A stretch of DNA of 64,000 nt. It comes from CALESS01 sp041741455. Lineage in GTDB: Bacteria > Chloroflexota > Anaerolineae > Anaerolineales > Anaerolineaceae. Below, in pieces: positions 9,701-17,768 of this stretch. The first letter of the stretch is position 1, and each line of letters opens with the position of its first letter. The stretch is from positions 1 through 64,000 of the forward strand of contig JBGSJZ010000055.1 of assembly GCA_041741455.1 (NCBI GenBank). Reading direction: 5' to 3'. The translations under genes and the position numbers were made by a program. Under the pieces are notes generated by a model. It saw nothing but the letters and a program-made list of their open reading frames with translations. It was not told the DNA's origin and made no database searches.

Positions 9701-11137
9701 ACCGAAGAAGGCGACCGCCTGTATGGCCTGGCGGATGTCTATGCAGACCCGGCCTACGCCACCAATATCGGCACGATGGAGATGGATGTGATTCGTCGGG
9801 CAGATGATGTCGTCAAGACAGCGGATGTGACAACCGCAGAGCTTGGAGATACAATCACCTACACCATTGAAATCAACAATCTCGAATCTGAACCATACAC
9901 CTATACAATTTTGGATGAAATGCCGGATGGTGTAACTTATGTACCAGATTCGGTAACTGGCGGTGCAACATACGATCCAGTTAGCAATACGATTAATTGG
10001 AGTGGCCTGGTTGATCCCCCTGGCGCGCCTTATTACGTAGTGAGTGACTCAGAGACTGACCCACTGTGTGATACAGGGTTCGGCGGCTATGTTAATCTAG
10101 CTGGTTTTGGAATCTACCCGCAATCTGCAATCACAGGAGATGGAACAGCTTGGACATTATCTCCTGGAACAATCCCCTTTAATTTCTATGGGGTAAACTA
10201 CCCGACGATTTCCTTCACTGATGATGGAATTGCCCTCTTCGACGTTGCAAACAACTGGTTGCCTGCTACAGATATAAGCCATCAGGACATTCCGGATGCC
10301 GACTTGCCTAACGCATTGGCAGCTATATTGTGGCAGGATATGGAAATTGTCTATGCAGTAAATACAAAGGGTGTTTCCATCGCAACTGCTGGCCCAGATG
10401 TGCACATTATCGAATATGATGATGTTCAGGTGAAGGGCATCCCAACCTCAACTTATGACTTTGAGATTGTCTATACTCACACAGTGTATGATGATCCGGG
10501 TTGGTATGAGATTGTATTCGCCTACGATAATATCATCGGGCCGCTAAACGCTTCTACCATTGGTGTGGAAAATGCTGGAGGTTTGGAGGCAGCTCCATAT
10601 GCCTACAACGATGCCAACTTCACTGATGGTCACATGGTTTGCTTTGACTTATATCGTCCTGCTTCCACGGTGACTATCACCTTCCAGGTAGTCGTTGATG
10701 AACTGCTGGCCGCAACTTTGACCAATACCGCCGTCCATGATAATTCTGCCCTGGGCTCCCTACCAGAAGAAGCCAGCGTTACGATTGGTCTGACAGCGAC
10801 AAGTGGCTACCCGGCTGCCCTGGATGACATGTACTATGCCACCGCCAATGCGATGCTGGATGTACCTGCATTGACTGGTGTCATGGCGAACGACATCTTT
10901 GCCGTTGATGATGGCCACTCCGTCTCTCTGGTAACTGAAACCGTGCACGGGATCGTCACCCTGTACGCAGATGGCTCATTCATTTACACTCCGGAGCCAG
11001 GCTACGTCGGTGTTGACACCTTCGTCTACGAACTGGTCACCTATCCGTCGGGCCTCAAGGCTCCGTGGGTTGATCAGGCGACTGTGACGATCACAGTGAA
11101 TCCGCTGGTGATGTACTTCCCCGTCATCGCCCGCTAA
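6794..11137 (+). CDS. Large secreted subtilisin-like serine protease (S8) with PA, DUF11 and Ig/cadherin-like domains
   Basis: 1447 residues from ATG 6794, chosen over 6782 because GGAG sits six bases before it. Order: signal peptide ending near VFAQ; inhibitor-I9-like propeptide (TYIVLFEGS through GVRKVLRD); S8 catalytic domain with Asp189 (ILDSG), His262 (GHGSHTA) and Ser587 (GTSMASP); a PA domain inserted before the Ser motif (CNFSVKINFAAAAGATGVLI); fibronectin-like beta domains; a DUF11-type repeat (ADVTTAELGDTITYTIEI); and a C-terminal cadherin/Ig-like domain (GYVGVDTFVYEL). The protein ends in MYFPVIAR, a tail shared with two other proteins in the window. There is no membrane segment or LPXTG signal after it. 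Likely extracellular or surface-held. A terminator follows. Confidence 0.92.
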   Translation: MNSKLFRLFAMLVVFSMIVSPVFAQVPVPPTTGQATAGDKFQTVSPDEVINLGQPATYIVLFEGSSLVAAHGGAAGLDAKSADSQAYLNTLAAARESILAEAQATLGRKLEISHVYDVILNGVAVKLTPEEAATLEGVPGVRKVLRDTIEYLDTDAGPTWIGAPTLWDGTAVPDGTETYGEGIIAGILDSGINFDHPSFSDDPDDGYVYPAPAKYLGVCDATNLAQYDPLYDDACNDKVIGAYTYTEDAASELNTPEDSDGHGSHTASTVVGNFVDIDFYGTPLTISGVAPHAQVISYDVCYPSSPSGACEGSDSVAAVQQAILDGVDVINFSISGGSNPYSDAVELAFLEAFDANIVVSTSAGNSGPTAATVGHRGPWLLTTAATTHDRKFTSEVNFSDPLYQGIYSLAGEIPFTTDVVDSPVKWSNDDNSNLLGCVAFTPGFFTGSIALIQRGTCNFSVKINFAAAAGATGVLIYTDTRAPGPMSVTGTTIPAVMLDVPGTTGTAIGNWIHGATSPTVSISAFGAVYDDTFGDIMGSFSSRGPTTTLDVLKPDVGAPGVEILAAVADNTIAPDGVVDLNLYQGTSMASPHDAGSAALLKALHPTWTPAMIKSALMLTAYDTVLKEDKVTPATPFDIGSGRIALQLAGLTGLVMNETYDNFVAADPALGGDVKTLNIASLYNSQCVGECSWTRTFTSVSGKSATYTAVAPAWMTVTPANFTIAKDATQVVTFTADVSAFAQDVWQFATIEFNTDDTHLGSLPVSDVHIPLAVLPTVSNLPDLVKFQTHRDNGADTLSDLVAVELDGLTVDTYGWVKGVQTTFALAEDPTNSSAYDDLSQVYYTIIPMDAGAARVVAEITASTAPDVDMWWGFDVNGDGMPQSTEQYEASATGSAFEYLSDWGFPVGFYDVWVLVENWAGSGAPTDDITLSIGVVPYAPVAPVTMTIDGPDTNPAIVPFSLDIYWHDIDTEEGDRLYGLADVYADPAYATNIGTMEMDVIRRADDVVKTADVTTAELGDTITYTIEINNLESEPYTYTILDEMPDGVTYVPDSVTGGATYDPVSNTINWSGLVDPPGAPYYVVSDSETDPLCDTGFGGYVNLAGFGIYPQSAITGDGTAWTLSPGTIPFNFYGVNYPTISFTDDGIALFDVANNWLPATDISHQDIPDADLPNALAAILWQDMEIVYAVNTKGVSIATAGPDVHIIEYDDVQVKGIPTSTYDFEIVYTHTVYDDPGWYEIVFAYDNIIGPLNASTIGVENAGGLEAAPYAYNDANFTDGHMVCFDLYRPASTVTITFQVVVDELLAATLTNTAVHDNSALGSLPEEASVTIGLTATSGYPAALDDMYYATANAMLDVPALTGVMANDIFAVDDGHSVSLVTETVHGIVTLYADGSFIYTPEPGYVGVDTFVYELVTYPSGLKAPWVDQATVTITVNPLVMYFPVIAR

Positions 11138-11161
11138 GTCGATTTCTGTAATTTACTTTTC

Positions 11162-11192
11162 CCCTCCTCCCACCCGGGAGGAGGGTTTTTTT
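11162..11192 (+). terminator. Rho-independent terminator after subtilase
   Basis: CCCTCCTCCC (11162-11171) pairs perfectly with GGGAGGAGGG (11176-11185) over a 4-base loop, followed by seven T. Confidence 0.92.
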
Positions 11193-11206
11193 ATCGAATC
11201 TGTAAG

Positions 11207-11234
11207 TTGCCAGGAGTGCAATTTATCATACAAT
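11207..11234 (+). promoter_or_regulatory. Promoter for the kinase gene
   Basis: TTGCCA (11207-11212), a 16-base spacer, then TACAAT (11229-11234). It sits 37 bases before the kinase start. Confidence 0.55.
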
Positions 11235-11270
11235 TGAGACACTTATCTTTGAACACTTCAGGGGTTTTCC

Positions 11271-13007
11271 ATGCTGGAAGTTGGGGATTCTTATTTATTG
11301 CGAGATCGTTACCGAATTGACGCTCTTCTTGGAGAAGGCGGCATGGGTACGGTCTACAAAGCTTTTGACACCCTAAAAAATCGTTTTGTAGCTGTCAAGG
11401 AATTGCGACTTACGGATATCCCGGCTGATCCGGATGCTACTATTCGCGAGGATAGCACCTGTCAGCGCAACTCGCGGCCTGTGACCCGTGACCAGGCGCT
11501 AAAACAATTCCGCAAAGAAGCGGATTTACTGATCGGCCTCACCCACGAGAACCTGCCTGAAATTGAAGATTATTTTGATCTTGGCGAACAGGGTTATTTT
11601 GTCATGACTCTGATTGAAGGTCGCAATCTGGCGCAAGTGGTGGAGGAAGAGCACGGGCCGCTGCCGGAAGAAACCGTGCGCACCTGGTTAAAACAGATCA
11701 TCTCAGCCCTGGCATATTGCCATGCCAACCAGGTCATCCATCGTGATGTGAAACCAGAAAACCTGATCCTGACTCCGCAGGGAAAGATCTATCTGGTGGA
11801 TTTTGGCATTGCTAAAACCATGGAACGGAAGGAATCCTCGCACACCACCATTGGTGCCCGGGCATTTACCGAGCATTATTCGCCGCCAGAGCAGAGACCT
11901 GGAGGTCGTGGCACGGATGAACGAACTGATATTTTTTCACTCGGCGCGGTGCTGTATTTCCTTCTGACCGGAGAAGCGCCAGAAGATGTCCAAATGATTT
12001 CGTCAGGCGAAACAGTGAGGTGGCCCAGTAGATTTAACCCACAGATTTCACCTGAAATGGATAACATGATCATGCGTTGTATGCGGCTTGACAAACGAGA
12101 GCGTCCGCAATCCATTGCAGACGTGGAAGCCCTGCTCGTGGCGAAAAACTTCGGTGTAGCAGAGGTGGAACCATCCATCCGACAATTTGAGCAGGACCGA
12201 TTGCTTCAAGCAGCCTTGAAACCAGAACGTTCTTCCCCATTCCCAGAAGAGAAAGCTATACCAGTTTTTCCTGTCAGGGCTTCCTTTCCAGAAGTCAGGG
12301 CACATCCAGCCCAACCCTCCTCACCTCCCCCACCCTCGATATCTGCAACTCCGGTTCTCACACCGCTTAAGCCCGACAGAAGCGAATCCTCTCCTGCTTC
12401 GACCCGAAAACCACTTTCTGCAGCGCCTACCCCGGTTTATCCAGTGCGTCCCCGGTCAGCCGATACAGTCGCACCTGCAAACTCGCCGGCTGTTTCCTCT
12501 GTTGCCCGGTCTTCAATCAGATCCGGTCTGAGACCTTCTTCCCAAAAATCTAAAAATGGTTCGAGGCGCTGGTTGCTGGTGATCATAGCTGGTCTGCTGA
12601 TGTTCATACTGGCTGCAGCTTTGTTGGGGATGGGGCTTCTGGGAGACATGAGTTCAATGCGGAATGCATTGCGGCAGGTTAAGGCACTTGGGGATCGTTA
12701 TGAGGTGATGGAAACTTATGCGTTGATTGTAGATACGCCCCAAGGCTTGCTTGCCAACGACCGGGATGTGGATATGTCTATCCTATCTGTGGGCCTCAGT
12801 AATGGCCCAGCGCACGGTCTTTTGAAATTAAACACAGATGGCTCATTCACCTATGTTCCTGAGAGAGGATTTACCGGAACGGACACCTTTTCCTACCAGT
12901 TCGTCATGCGAACCTCATCCGGAAAAACCAATTATTCTGAATCCATTCCAGTGGTAGTCAATGTTTCCCCCCTGTTTCGCGTTTGGCTTCCTTTGGTTAG
13001 AAAGTAA
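11271..13007 (+). CDS. Transmembrane Ser/Thr protein kinase (PknB-type) with Ig/cadherin-like ectodomain
   Basis: 578 residues. The cytoplasmic kinase has the Gly loop GEGGMGTVYK (21-30), Lys43 in VAVK, HRDVKPEN (His157-Asp159) and DFG (177-179), so all catalytic residues are present. An insert rich in Asp and Arg lies between strand beta3 and helix C. A Pro/Ser-rich linker (about 300-430) leads to one membrane helix (about 435-457). The ectodomain is not PASTA. It is a single Ig/cadherin-like domain (DGSFTYVPERGFTGTDTFSY) that closely resembles the last domain of the upstream subtilase (DGSFIYTPEPGYVGVDTFVY). The protein ends VWLPLVRK, matching the subtilase tail. It may sense the envelope or the secreted protein (inference). 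It has its own promoter behind the subtilase terminator. Confidence 0.92.
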   Translation: MLEVGDSYLLRDRYRIDALLGEGGMGTVYKAFDTLKNRFVAVKELRLTDIPADPDATIREDSTCQRNSRPVTRDQALKQFRKEADLLIGLTHENLPEIEDYFDLGEQGYFVMTLIEGRNLAQVVEEEHGPLPEETVRTWLKQIISALAYCHANQVIHRDVKPENLILTPQGKIYLVDFGIAKTMERKESSHTTIGARAFTEHYSPPEQRPGGRGTDERTDIFSLGAVLYFLLTGEAPEDVQMISSGETVRWPSRFNPQISPEMDNMIMRCMRLDKRERPQSIADVEALLVAKNFGVAEVEPSIRQFEQDRLLQAALKPERSSPFPEEKAIPVFPVRASFPEVRAHPAQPSSPPPPSISATPVLTPLKPDRSESSPASTRKPLSAAPTPVYPVRPRSADTVAPANSPAVSSVARSSIRSGLRPSSQKSKNGSRRWLLVIIAGLLMFILAAALLGMGLLGDMSSMRNALRQVKALGDRYEVMETYALIVDTPQGLLANDRDVDMSILSVGLSNGPAHGLLKLNTDGSFTYVPERGFTGTDTFSYQFVMRTSSGKTNYSESIPVVVNVSPLFRVWLPLVRK

Positions 13008-13037
13008 TTCTCATTATTAGTACATCTTTAAACATTT

Positions 13038-13069
13038 CATCCCCCGCTTCAATATTACAGCGGGGGATG
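13038..13069. terminator. Hairpin between convergent genes
   Basis: CATCCCCCGCT (13038-13048) pairs with AGCGGGGGATG (13059-13069), a perfect 11-bp stem. It lies between the kinase stop and the stop of the minus-strand SIMPL gene and could end transcripts from both sides, although no long T run follows on either strand. Confidence 0.7.
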
Positions 13070-13086
13070 TATAGATTTGGGAGTTA

Positions 13087-13797
13087 TTACTTGATCTCGT
13101 AGATCAGGTTGGCTTCGACAGTGAGGGTCAATTGCCCGGCGGAAATTGGGGCTTCTCCGGAGGCGGCCATAGCCATGCCACCCTTGCCTTCATACATCGG
13201 AACGGGATTGCCGCTGGTGTAAACGTTCAGTGACTGCAGGTTGCCGAGGGTAACACCGGCCGCGCTGGCCAGTTCTCCGGCCTGGGCTTTGGCTTTTTCA
13301 ATCGCCATCAGGCGGGCTTCCTTGAGGGCAGCTTCCTTATCCAGCACATCGAAGGAGATACCGTTGATGGTGTTGGCGCCGGAACTGACCGTTGCATCCA
13401 GGATCTTGCCCAGGTCGCCCAATTTACGCACAGTGACGTATACAGTGTTGTCCACCATGTACAGGGTGCCAGTTATCTGGCCTTCCGGGCTGTATTGCTG
13501 CTGCGGATAGACGTTGAAAGCGCTGGTCTGGATATCCTTGGCTTCCACACCGAAGGCTTTAATTGCATCCGCCACGGCGGCAGCCTGGGCACTATTCTGC
13601 GACATGGCGTCGCCAACGTTTTCCGCCTGGCTGTGGACACCGATGTAGATATAGGCTACATCCGGGGTCATGTAGACGATGCCCGTGCCATTCGCAGACA
13701 GGGTGGGGGTGTTGACGGCTTTGGTAGAGATCGGGCCGCAGGCGGCCAGTGCTAGCACAGCCAGCAGGGAAAGGACGATAAGTAGTTTGTGTTTCAT
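13087..13797 (-). CDS. SIMPL-domain (DUF541) lipoprotein
   Basis: 236 residues from ATG 13797, preceded by GGAGG. The N-terminus is a lipoprotein signal with lipobox LAAC (Cys20). The mature part fits the SIMPL/DUF541 family: TLSANGTGIVYMTPDVAYI at the start, an internal helical stretch of Ala/Lys (KEARLMAIEKAKAQAGELA), and a final LTLTVEANLIYEI strand. Relatives (YggE, BP26) are secreted or periplasmic proteins tied to oxidative or envelope stress; their biochemical activity is unsettled. Frames open upstream to 13911 would bury the signal peptide and were not used. Confidence 0.88.
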   Translation of the reverse strand: MKHKLLIVLSLLAVLALAACGPISTKAVNTPTLSANGTGIVYMTPDVAYIYIGVHSQAENVGDAMSQNSAQAAAVADAIKAFGVEAKDIQTSAFNVYPQQQYSPEGQITGTLYMVDNTVYVTVRKLGDLGKILDATVSSGANTINGISFDVLDKEAALKEARLMAIEKAKAQAGELASAAGVTLGNLQSLNVYTSGNPVPMYEGKGGMAMAASGEAPISAGQLTLTVEANLIYEIK

Positions 13798-13900
13798 TTC
13801 AAACCTCCATAAGGTTGTGAGATTATGTTCTTGTTTTATGACGATCAATCTGCAAAAAAAGTTCCAAAACTGTCTGGTTGCTTTACGTTTTTTGAGATGA

Positions 13901-13937
13901 AAACAGGGCAAGTCTTTTCAGGAGACCTGCCCTGTTT
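13901..13937 (-). terminator. Terminator of the LiaF/PspC gene cluster
   Basis: AAACAGGGCA (13901-13910) pairs with TGCCCTGTTT (13928-13937); inner bases extend the pairing. It starts 18 bases past the stop of the last gene of the minus-strand cluster. Confidence 0.8.
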
Positions 13938-13955
13938 GTTCGTGAAATAAACAGT

Positions 13956-15008
13956 TTACGGCACTTCCAGGATCAGGATGCTGCCCACCGGCTGGCTGAG
14001 TTTGATCTCCATCACCTCGCTGGCAGTAGCGGCTGCTGGGGATGAGACCAGTTTGTCGTTGCGGGTGTAACCAGGCGGGATGGAGAGCGAGGCCAGGGCG
14101 GTATCCGCAATGAAACGCACCGCCGCGCCCTGGGGCACTTCAATTACCATCCGACCCAAGGCGCATTGAACACTGCCATTCAGGCTGCTGCTCTCCGGCA
14201 GGGTCAGGCGTAGTTCGCCAATGGCCAGTTGGATATCCAATTCTCGGATCATCAGGCCACGCAGGTCAATGTATTGATCTCCAGCTGCGGTTGAAACGTC
14301 CAAATCCAATGGAATGGCACCGGTAACTTGGAGATCCCAGCGGGATTGCGGGGCAAAGCTGGAAAGCACCCAAGTAGCATTACCTTCAGATTTCATTTCG
14401 AAGGTTGTCGCATTCCGCATCTCCCAATTGACCTGCTCGCCTTCCACCAGGGTCAGATCGCCCTGTAACAGATTGGCGGGTGAGGCACCTGCTGAAATTT
14501 CCAACCCACCCACAGCTTGCTTCAATATCAGCCGGGCATCCTTCTGGCCTTCCAGCGCCTGGCTGACCGGAGTATTACTACTGGGCAGGCGGTTGGCAGC
14601 CGGGGTGATGACCAGCCAGAACATACCCGCCACCATCACCAGACCGACCAGGATGCCGATGAGCGCTGAGAATTTTCCGCGCCGCCCAATGATCAGATCC
14701 AGCCCGGCGGCAATGATGATCAGTGGCCAGAACCGGAGCAGGCTGTGCCAGGCGTTGCTGTTCAGGTAGCCAAAGTTACCCAACAGCAGTATGGTACCCA
14801 GGCCGATGGCGAAAATGGCGCCGGTGAAACCTTCCCGCTTCAGTAGACCATCCAACCCGCCGACCACAAAGATCAACGGCCACAGGCGGATCAGTACATC
14901 CCAGGTGGAGCCAGGCAGCAGGTTGAGAGTGTTGAGCAGCAGGAATGCCCCCACTAGGATCAGCAGAACCGGGAAGAATAAACTACGGGACTTATGTGTA
15001 TCACTCAT
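13956..15008 (-). CDS. LiaF-like multi-helix membrane protein with C-terminal beta domain
   Basis: 350 residues. The N-terminal half has four to five hydrophobic helices in the repeated LiaF/DUF5668 pattern (LLNTLNLLPG; LWPLIFVVGGLDGLL; RFWPLIIIAAGLDLIIG). After one more helix near residue 120, the C-terminal half is a polar beta-rich domain resembling the toast-rack/DUF2154 fold (LEISAGASPANLLQGDLTLVE, then repeated beta strands). LiaF-type proteins modulate envelope-stress signalling in Firmicutes. No LiaRS two-component pair is visible here, so the partner is unknown. The ATG overlaps the upstream PspC gene stop by four bases, so the two are translationally coupled. GGAG lies seven bases before the start. 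Confidence 0.8.
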   Translation of the reverse strand: MSDTHKSRSLFFPVLLILVGAFLLLNTLNLLPGSTWDVLIRLWPLIFVVGGLDGLLKREGFTGAIFAIGLGTILLLGNFGYLNSNAWHSLLRFWPLIIIAAGLDLIIGRRGKFSALIGILVGLVMVAGMFWLVITPAANRLPSSNTPVSQALEGQKDARLILKQAVGGLEISAGASPANLLQGDLTLVEGEQVNWEMRNATTFEMKSEGNATWVLSSFAPQSRWDLQVTGAIPLDLDVSTAAGDQYIDLRGLMIRELDIQLAIGELRLTLPESSSLNGSVQCALGRMVIEVPQGAAVRFIADTALASLSIPPGYTRNDKLVSSPAAATASEVMEIKLSQPVGSILILEVP

Positions 15009-15445
15009 TGTTCATCTCCACCACGCAGGGCACGCACCAACAGCGCCACGCCTGCTACGATGATCAGCAAAGCCCAGATCAAATTGTCGTTGAACCAGCC
15101 AAGCCAGGGCAGGTTGAGGCGATCCAGGAAAATGATGCCCCCGAGCACAATCAATCCGATGCCCAGGTATTGGAACATCTTGGGGCTTGGCTTGGAAAAA
15201 GCGGTACGCATGTCGCCGCCCATATCGCGGGCTCGTTCGCCAAAATCCGCTGATTCAGCCATGCCTTCTTCGGGAATGATGATCCAGAGCAGGATGTAAA
15301 TGCCCACACCGGAGCCGCTGGCCGCGGCCAGCACTACAAAAAACAGGCGGACGAAGACCGGGTCAATCCCAATCCAACGCGCCAGGCCGCCGCAAACGCC
15401 GCCAAGGATGCGCTCAGTGCGCGAACGTGTCAATCGTTGATTCAT
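15005..15445 (-). CDS. PspC-domain membrane protein
   Basis: 146 residues. The N-terminus is a canonical PspC domain: LTRSRTERILGGVCGGLARW, then GIDPVFVRL and a hydrophobic helix through YILLWIIIPEE. A second half with two more membrane helices (LGIGLIVLGGIIFLDRL and LIWALLIIVAGVALLV) matches the DUF5668-type pattern of its neighbours. PspC proteins bind the membrane and signal stress in the phage-shock response. ATG 15445 is chosen (AAAGG upstream) over a TTG two codons earlier. It is coupled to the following LiaF-like gene by a four-base overlap. Confidence 0.88.
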   Translation of the reverse strand: MNQRLTRSRTERILGGVCGGLARWIGIDPVFVRLFFVVLAAASGSGVGIYILLWIIIPEEGMAESADFGERARDMGGDMRTAFSKPSPKMFQYLGIGLIVLGGIIFLDRLNLPWLGWFNDNLIWALLIIVAGVALLVRALRGGDEQ

Positions 15446-15463
15446 AATCAAAAACCTTTCGTA

Positions 15464-16111
15464 TTATCCAGCCTTGAGTGAGCGCCAGATGAAATAACCA
15501 CCACCTACAAGCAAGGCTGCCGGTAGGATGAATTTGAGCAATTCGAATTTGTTCAAGCCCATCAACCCACCCAGCACTACAAACACCAGCGCCGGGATCC
15601 AGGCCCAGTGGAATTTCTCGCCTGGCTGGCGGGTGTAGAGGGCAATGGCTGCAAAAGTGGCTGCAAAGCCAAAGAACATTAACCAGGGTGAATTAAAAGC
15701 CTCGATGAAGCTCAAGCCAACCAGCAGGGCGATCGAGATCATCACCCCGCCAGGGATGATGGCCCACCAGAAGGTGCGTTGGATGAGCAAGATGATGATG
15801 AAGGAAAGTCCAATCGAAGCCAGGAAGATGCCAACCCCGATTTCTTCGATAAAATTGGGGATATTGACCAGGGCCATCATCACTCCCAGCCCGGCCAGGG
15901 TGCAGCCTGGGATAGCTGCCCACCAATTGGATTTTGGCGCTTGCAGCAATACATACAGGAAGATTAACCCGGCCAGAATGAAAATGGCGGTGAAAATCCA
16001 GGTAGCCAGATTTCCTTGCAGGGATATCACATCCAATGCCTGCAGCAGAGCAATGCTGCCGAACAGGATCAACAAAACGCCAACAAGGGCGCGCCAGCTA
16101 ACAGTTTTCAT
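15464..16111 (-). CDS. Polytopic membrane protein of the LiaF/PspC cluster
   Basis: 215 residues with six to seven predicted membrane helices and almost no soluble domain. Repeated WWAIIPGG-type turns (NWWAAIPGCTLAGLGVMMAL and FWWAIIPGGVMISIALLVGL) suggest an internally duplicated helical-pair fold like other proteins of this cluster. Start supported by GGAG eight bases upstream. It sits 18 bases upstream of the PspC gene. I cannot assign a biochemical role. Confidence 0.7.
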   Translation of the reverse strand: MKTVSWRALVGVLLILFGSIALLQALDVISLQGNLATWIFTAIFILAGLIFLYVLLQAPKSNWWAAIPGCTLAGLGVMMALVNIPNFIEEIGVGIFLASIGLSFIIILLIQRTFWWAIIPGGVMISIALLVGLSFIEAFNSPWLMFFGFAATFAAIALYTRQPGEKFHWAWIPALVFVVLGGLMGLNKFELLKFILPAALLVGGGYFIWRSLKAG

Positions 16112-16140
16112 GGCAATTTCTCCTTAAAAATTTTCCCGTT

Positions 16141-16179
16141 GTGACGACATCAGTCGTTCCAAATAACTGATGTCGTCAC
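16141..16179. repeat. REP-like palindrome
   Basis: GTGACGACATCAGT (16141-16154) and its exact reverse complement (16166-16179) form a 14-bp hairpin with an 11-base loop. It lies between two genes of the minus-strand membrane cluster. It shares the core ACGACAxCAGTCGT with the repeat at 32376-32432, so it is probably a dispersed repeat that may also act as a partial terminator. Confidence 0.7.
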
Positions 16180-16199
16180 GATCATGTTTTTAGAAATCA

Positions 16200-17000
16200 T
16201 TATTGGATCGAGATCGAGCCAACGCCGGCCTCGACATGGATCAGCACCTTGTTGGCAGCAGTCGCATAATCCGGGGATTCATAACCGACCCCGCCTTGCG
16301 GGAAGCGACTGAGGTTGATGTTCTTGCTGTTCAAACCGGTGTCCAACTTAATGCTGGCTGCCACACCTTCCGGTACATTCAACACTACCTCGGCTGCCCC
16401 AGCAGTGACACTGACTTTGGTGAATCCAGCCGCAGCTGGCAGGTTTACTTCTGTCCGGCTGGCGCCTGTTTTAATCTCTAATTCACTCACCCTTAAATCA
16501 TGGAGGTCCAGCAAACTCTCGCTAGCGCCGGTCTCGACCACCAATTCCACTGGCAAACTGCGGCTCAGGTTAAGCTTCCATTCCAGGCCCTGCATGTTGA
16601 CCGTTGGCACACCAAAAACAATGCCCGCATCCACTTTCAATTTGACTTTAAGATGGCTGCCGGAGCGCTCCACTTGTTGTTCCACCCCGCCAGTGAAAGT
16701 ACCTTCCAGAAGGTTGCCGGTCTCCAATCCCATGGCATTCAGGTTGATGCGCCCGGCGCCATGTTCCAGTTTGACTTTGGCCGAGGTTGCTCCCTCCAAT
16801 GGAATGTGGATGGTTTGGGTTACGAGTTTCTCATTCTTGAAGATCATCGGGCCAACCAAAAACCACAGGCCCAGCGCCACCAGGAAGAGTGGAAATAGCA
16901 CACTCCAGACGTTGAATTTTAGAATGCCGGTTGTGTTGAGGAGTAAAACTACCCCACCCAGCACCAGCATCATGCCCCAGAATAAATTGCTCTTTCGCAT
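16200..17000 (-). CDS. LiaF-like membrane protein with toast-rack domain
   Basis: 266 residues from ATG 17000, chosen because AAGGAG precedes it; the frame is open nine codons further. Two N-terminal hydrophobic helices (LFWGMMLVLGGVVLLLNTTG, then VLFPLFLVALGLWFLVG) are followed by a long beta-strand domain of repeated short strands (LEHGAGRINLNAMG, VETGASESLLDLHDL, VSVTAGAAEVVLNVPEG). The repeating GA[SGA]-turn pattern is that of the DUF2154/DUF4097-like toast-rack fold. It is a shorter relative of the 350-residue protein at the end of the same cluster. Probably membrane-anchored; a role in envelope stress is inferred from the PspC neighbour. Confidence 0.78.
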   Translation of the reverse strand: MRKSNLFWGMMLVLGGVVLLLNTTGILKFNVWSVLFPLFLVALGLWFLVGPMIFKNEKLVTQTIHIPLEGATSAKVKLEHGAGRINLNAMGLETGNLLEGTFTGGVEQQVERSGSHLKVKLKVDAGIVFGVPTVNMQGLEWKLNLSRSLPVELVVETGASESLLDLHDLRVSELEIKTGASRTEVNLPAAAGFTKVSVTAGAAEVVLNVPEGVAASIKLDTGLNSKNINLSRFPQGGVGYESPDYATAANKVLIHVEAGVGSISIQ

Positions 17001-17029
17001 TTTATTTCTCCTTGTTGGTAAACCCATCC

Positions 17030-17533
17030 CTAGGCATTACGCTTGGGAATGAAGTACAGGATCAGTAGAACCACGCCGGCTCCGATCAGCAGCAACGGCC
17101 AATAATCGCCCAATCCGCGGAACCCGCCAAAGAAAGCGCCAAAAATCAGGAATAGCACGATTGAGGTGACCACCTGCCGCACACCATCGGTGATTTTCAG
17201 ATCCTTTGCGCCTAACAAGCCGCCGACGATGATTCCCAGTCCGACAAAACCCGGGATGAGCGCCCACATATAAGACCACGAACCCCATTCACCGGTCAGG
17301 TTCTGGTAATATAGGATGCCGCCGATGCCAGCCACAATGGCTGCCGGGACGGACATGGACGGGACGCGGATGACCAACCCGAGCAGGAACAACCCAGCGC
17401 CAACCGCGATGATAATCACCGGCCAGGAGACCAGGTTTGTTAAGCCCGGCCAGAAGATCTGCGCCAGGAAAAAGCCCCCCAACAATATCAGCAAAATGCC
17501 GATTGCCAGTGTGTTACGACGTGTCTCGTTCAT
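17030..17533 (-). CDS. Small polytopic membrane protein, first gene of LiaF/PspC cluster
   Basis: 167 residues with five likely membrane helices (LAIGILLILLGGFFLAQIFW; LVSWPVIIIAVGAGLFLLG; a third around YMWALIPGFVGLGIIVGG; two at the C-terminus ending LLILYFIPKRNA). The repeated WP[VL][IL]-helix wording is shared with the LiaF-like proteins downstream. GGAGG lies five bases before the ATG. It is followed 29 bases later by the toast-rack protein, so it probably leads this transcript, divergent from cysK. Confidence 0.75.
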   Translation of the reverse strand: MNETRRNTLAIGILLILLGGFFLAQIFWPGLTNLVSWPVIIIAVGAGLFLLGLVIRVPSMSVPAAIVAGIGGILYYQNLTGEWGSWSYMWALIPGFVGLGIIVGGLLGAKDLKITDGVRQVVTSIVLFLIFGAFFGGFRGLGDYWPLLLIGAGVVLLILYFIPKRNA

Positions 17534-17662
17534 TTCAACCTCCGAAAGCGAATCACTTCCAATATAATTATACGGAATTTATGAGAAAAATTTCATGCAA
17601 TATTAATTACGATCTGTCAGGTGAAAAGTTGCAATCATTTTCGAATTTGTATAAACTGCTGC

Positions 17663-17690
17663 TTGACAAGCCCTTTTTTTGGTCTATAAT
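17663..17690 (+). promoter_or_regulatory. Consensus sigma70 promoter for the cys leader and cysKE
   Basis: TTGACA (17663-17668), a 16-base spacer, then TATAAT (17685-17690). Both hexamers match consensus exactly. The transcript would begin near 17697, 36 bases before the leader ORF. Confidence 0.9.
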
Positions 17691-17732
17691 ATTGAAATAA
17701 ATAAGATAAAAATAGTAAATATTGGAGCAAAG

Positions 17733-17768
17733 ATGTTGACTTGCTTGTGTCTGCGGCGGGGACTGTAA
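17733..17768 (+). CDS. Eleven-residue cysteine leader peptide
   Basis: ATG 17733 opens a short frame encoding MLTCLCLRRGL and stopping with TAA. GGAG lies six bases upstream, a better ribosome site than many full genes here. Two Cys codons (17742 and 17748) in an eleven-codon peptide placed between a perfect promoter and cysK are what a cysteine-charging sensor would need. The last codons overlap the 5' arm of a hairpin. By analogy with amino-acid attenuators, slow decoding of Cys codons would change downstream folding. Expression is not proven. Confidence 0.75.
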   Translation: MLTCLCLRRGL

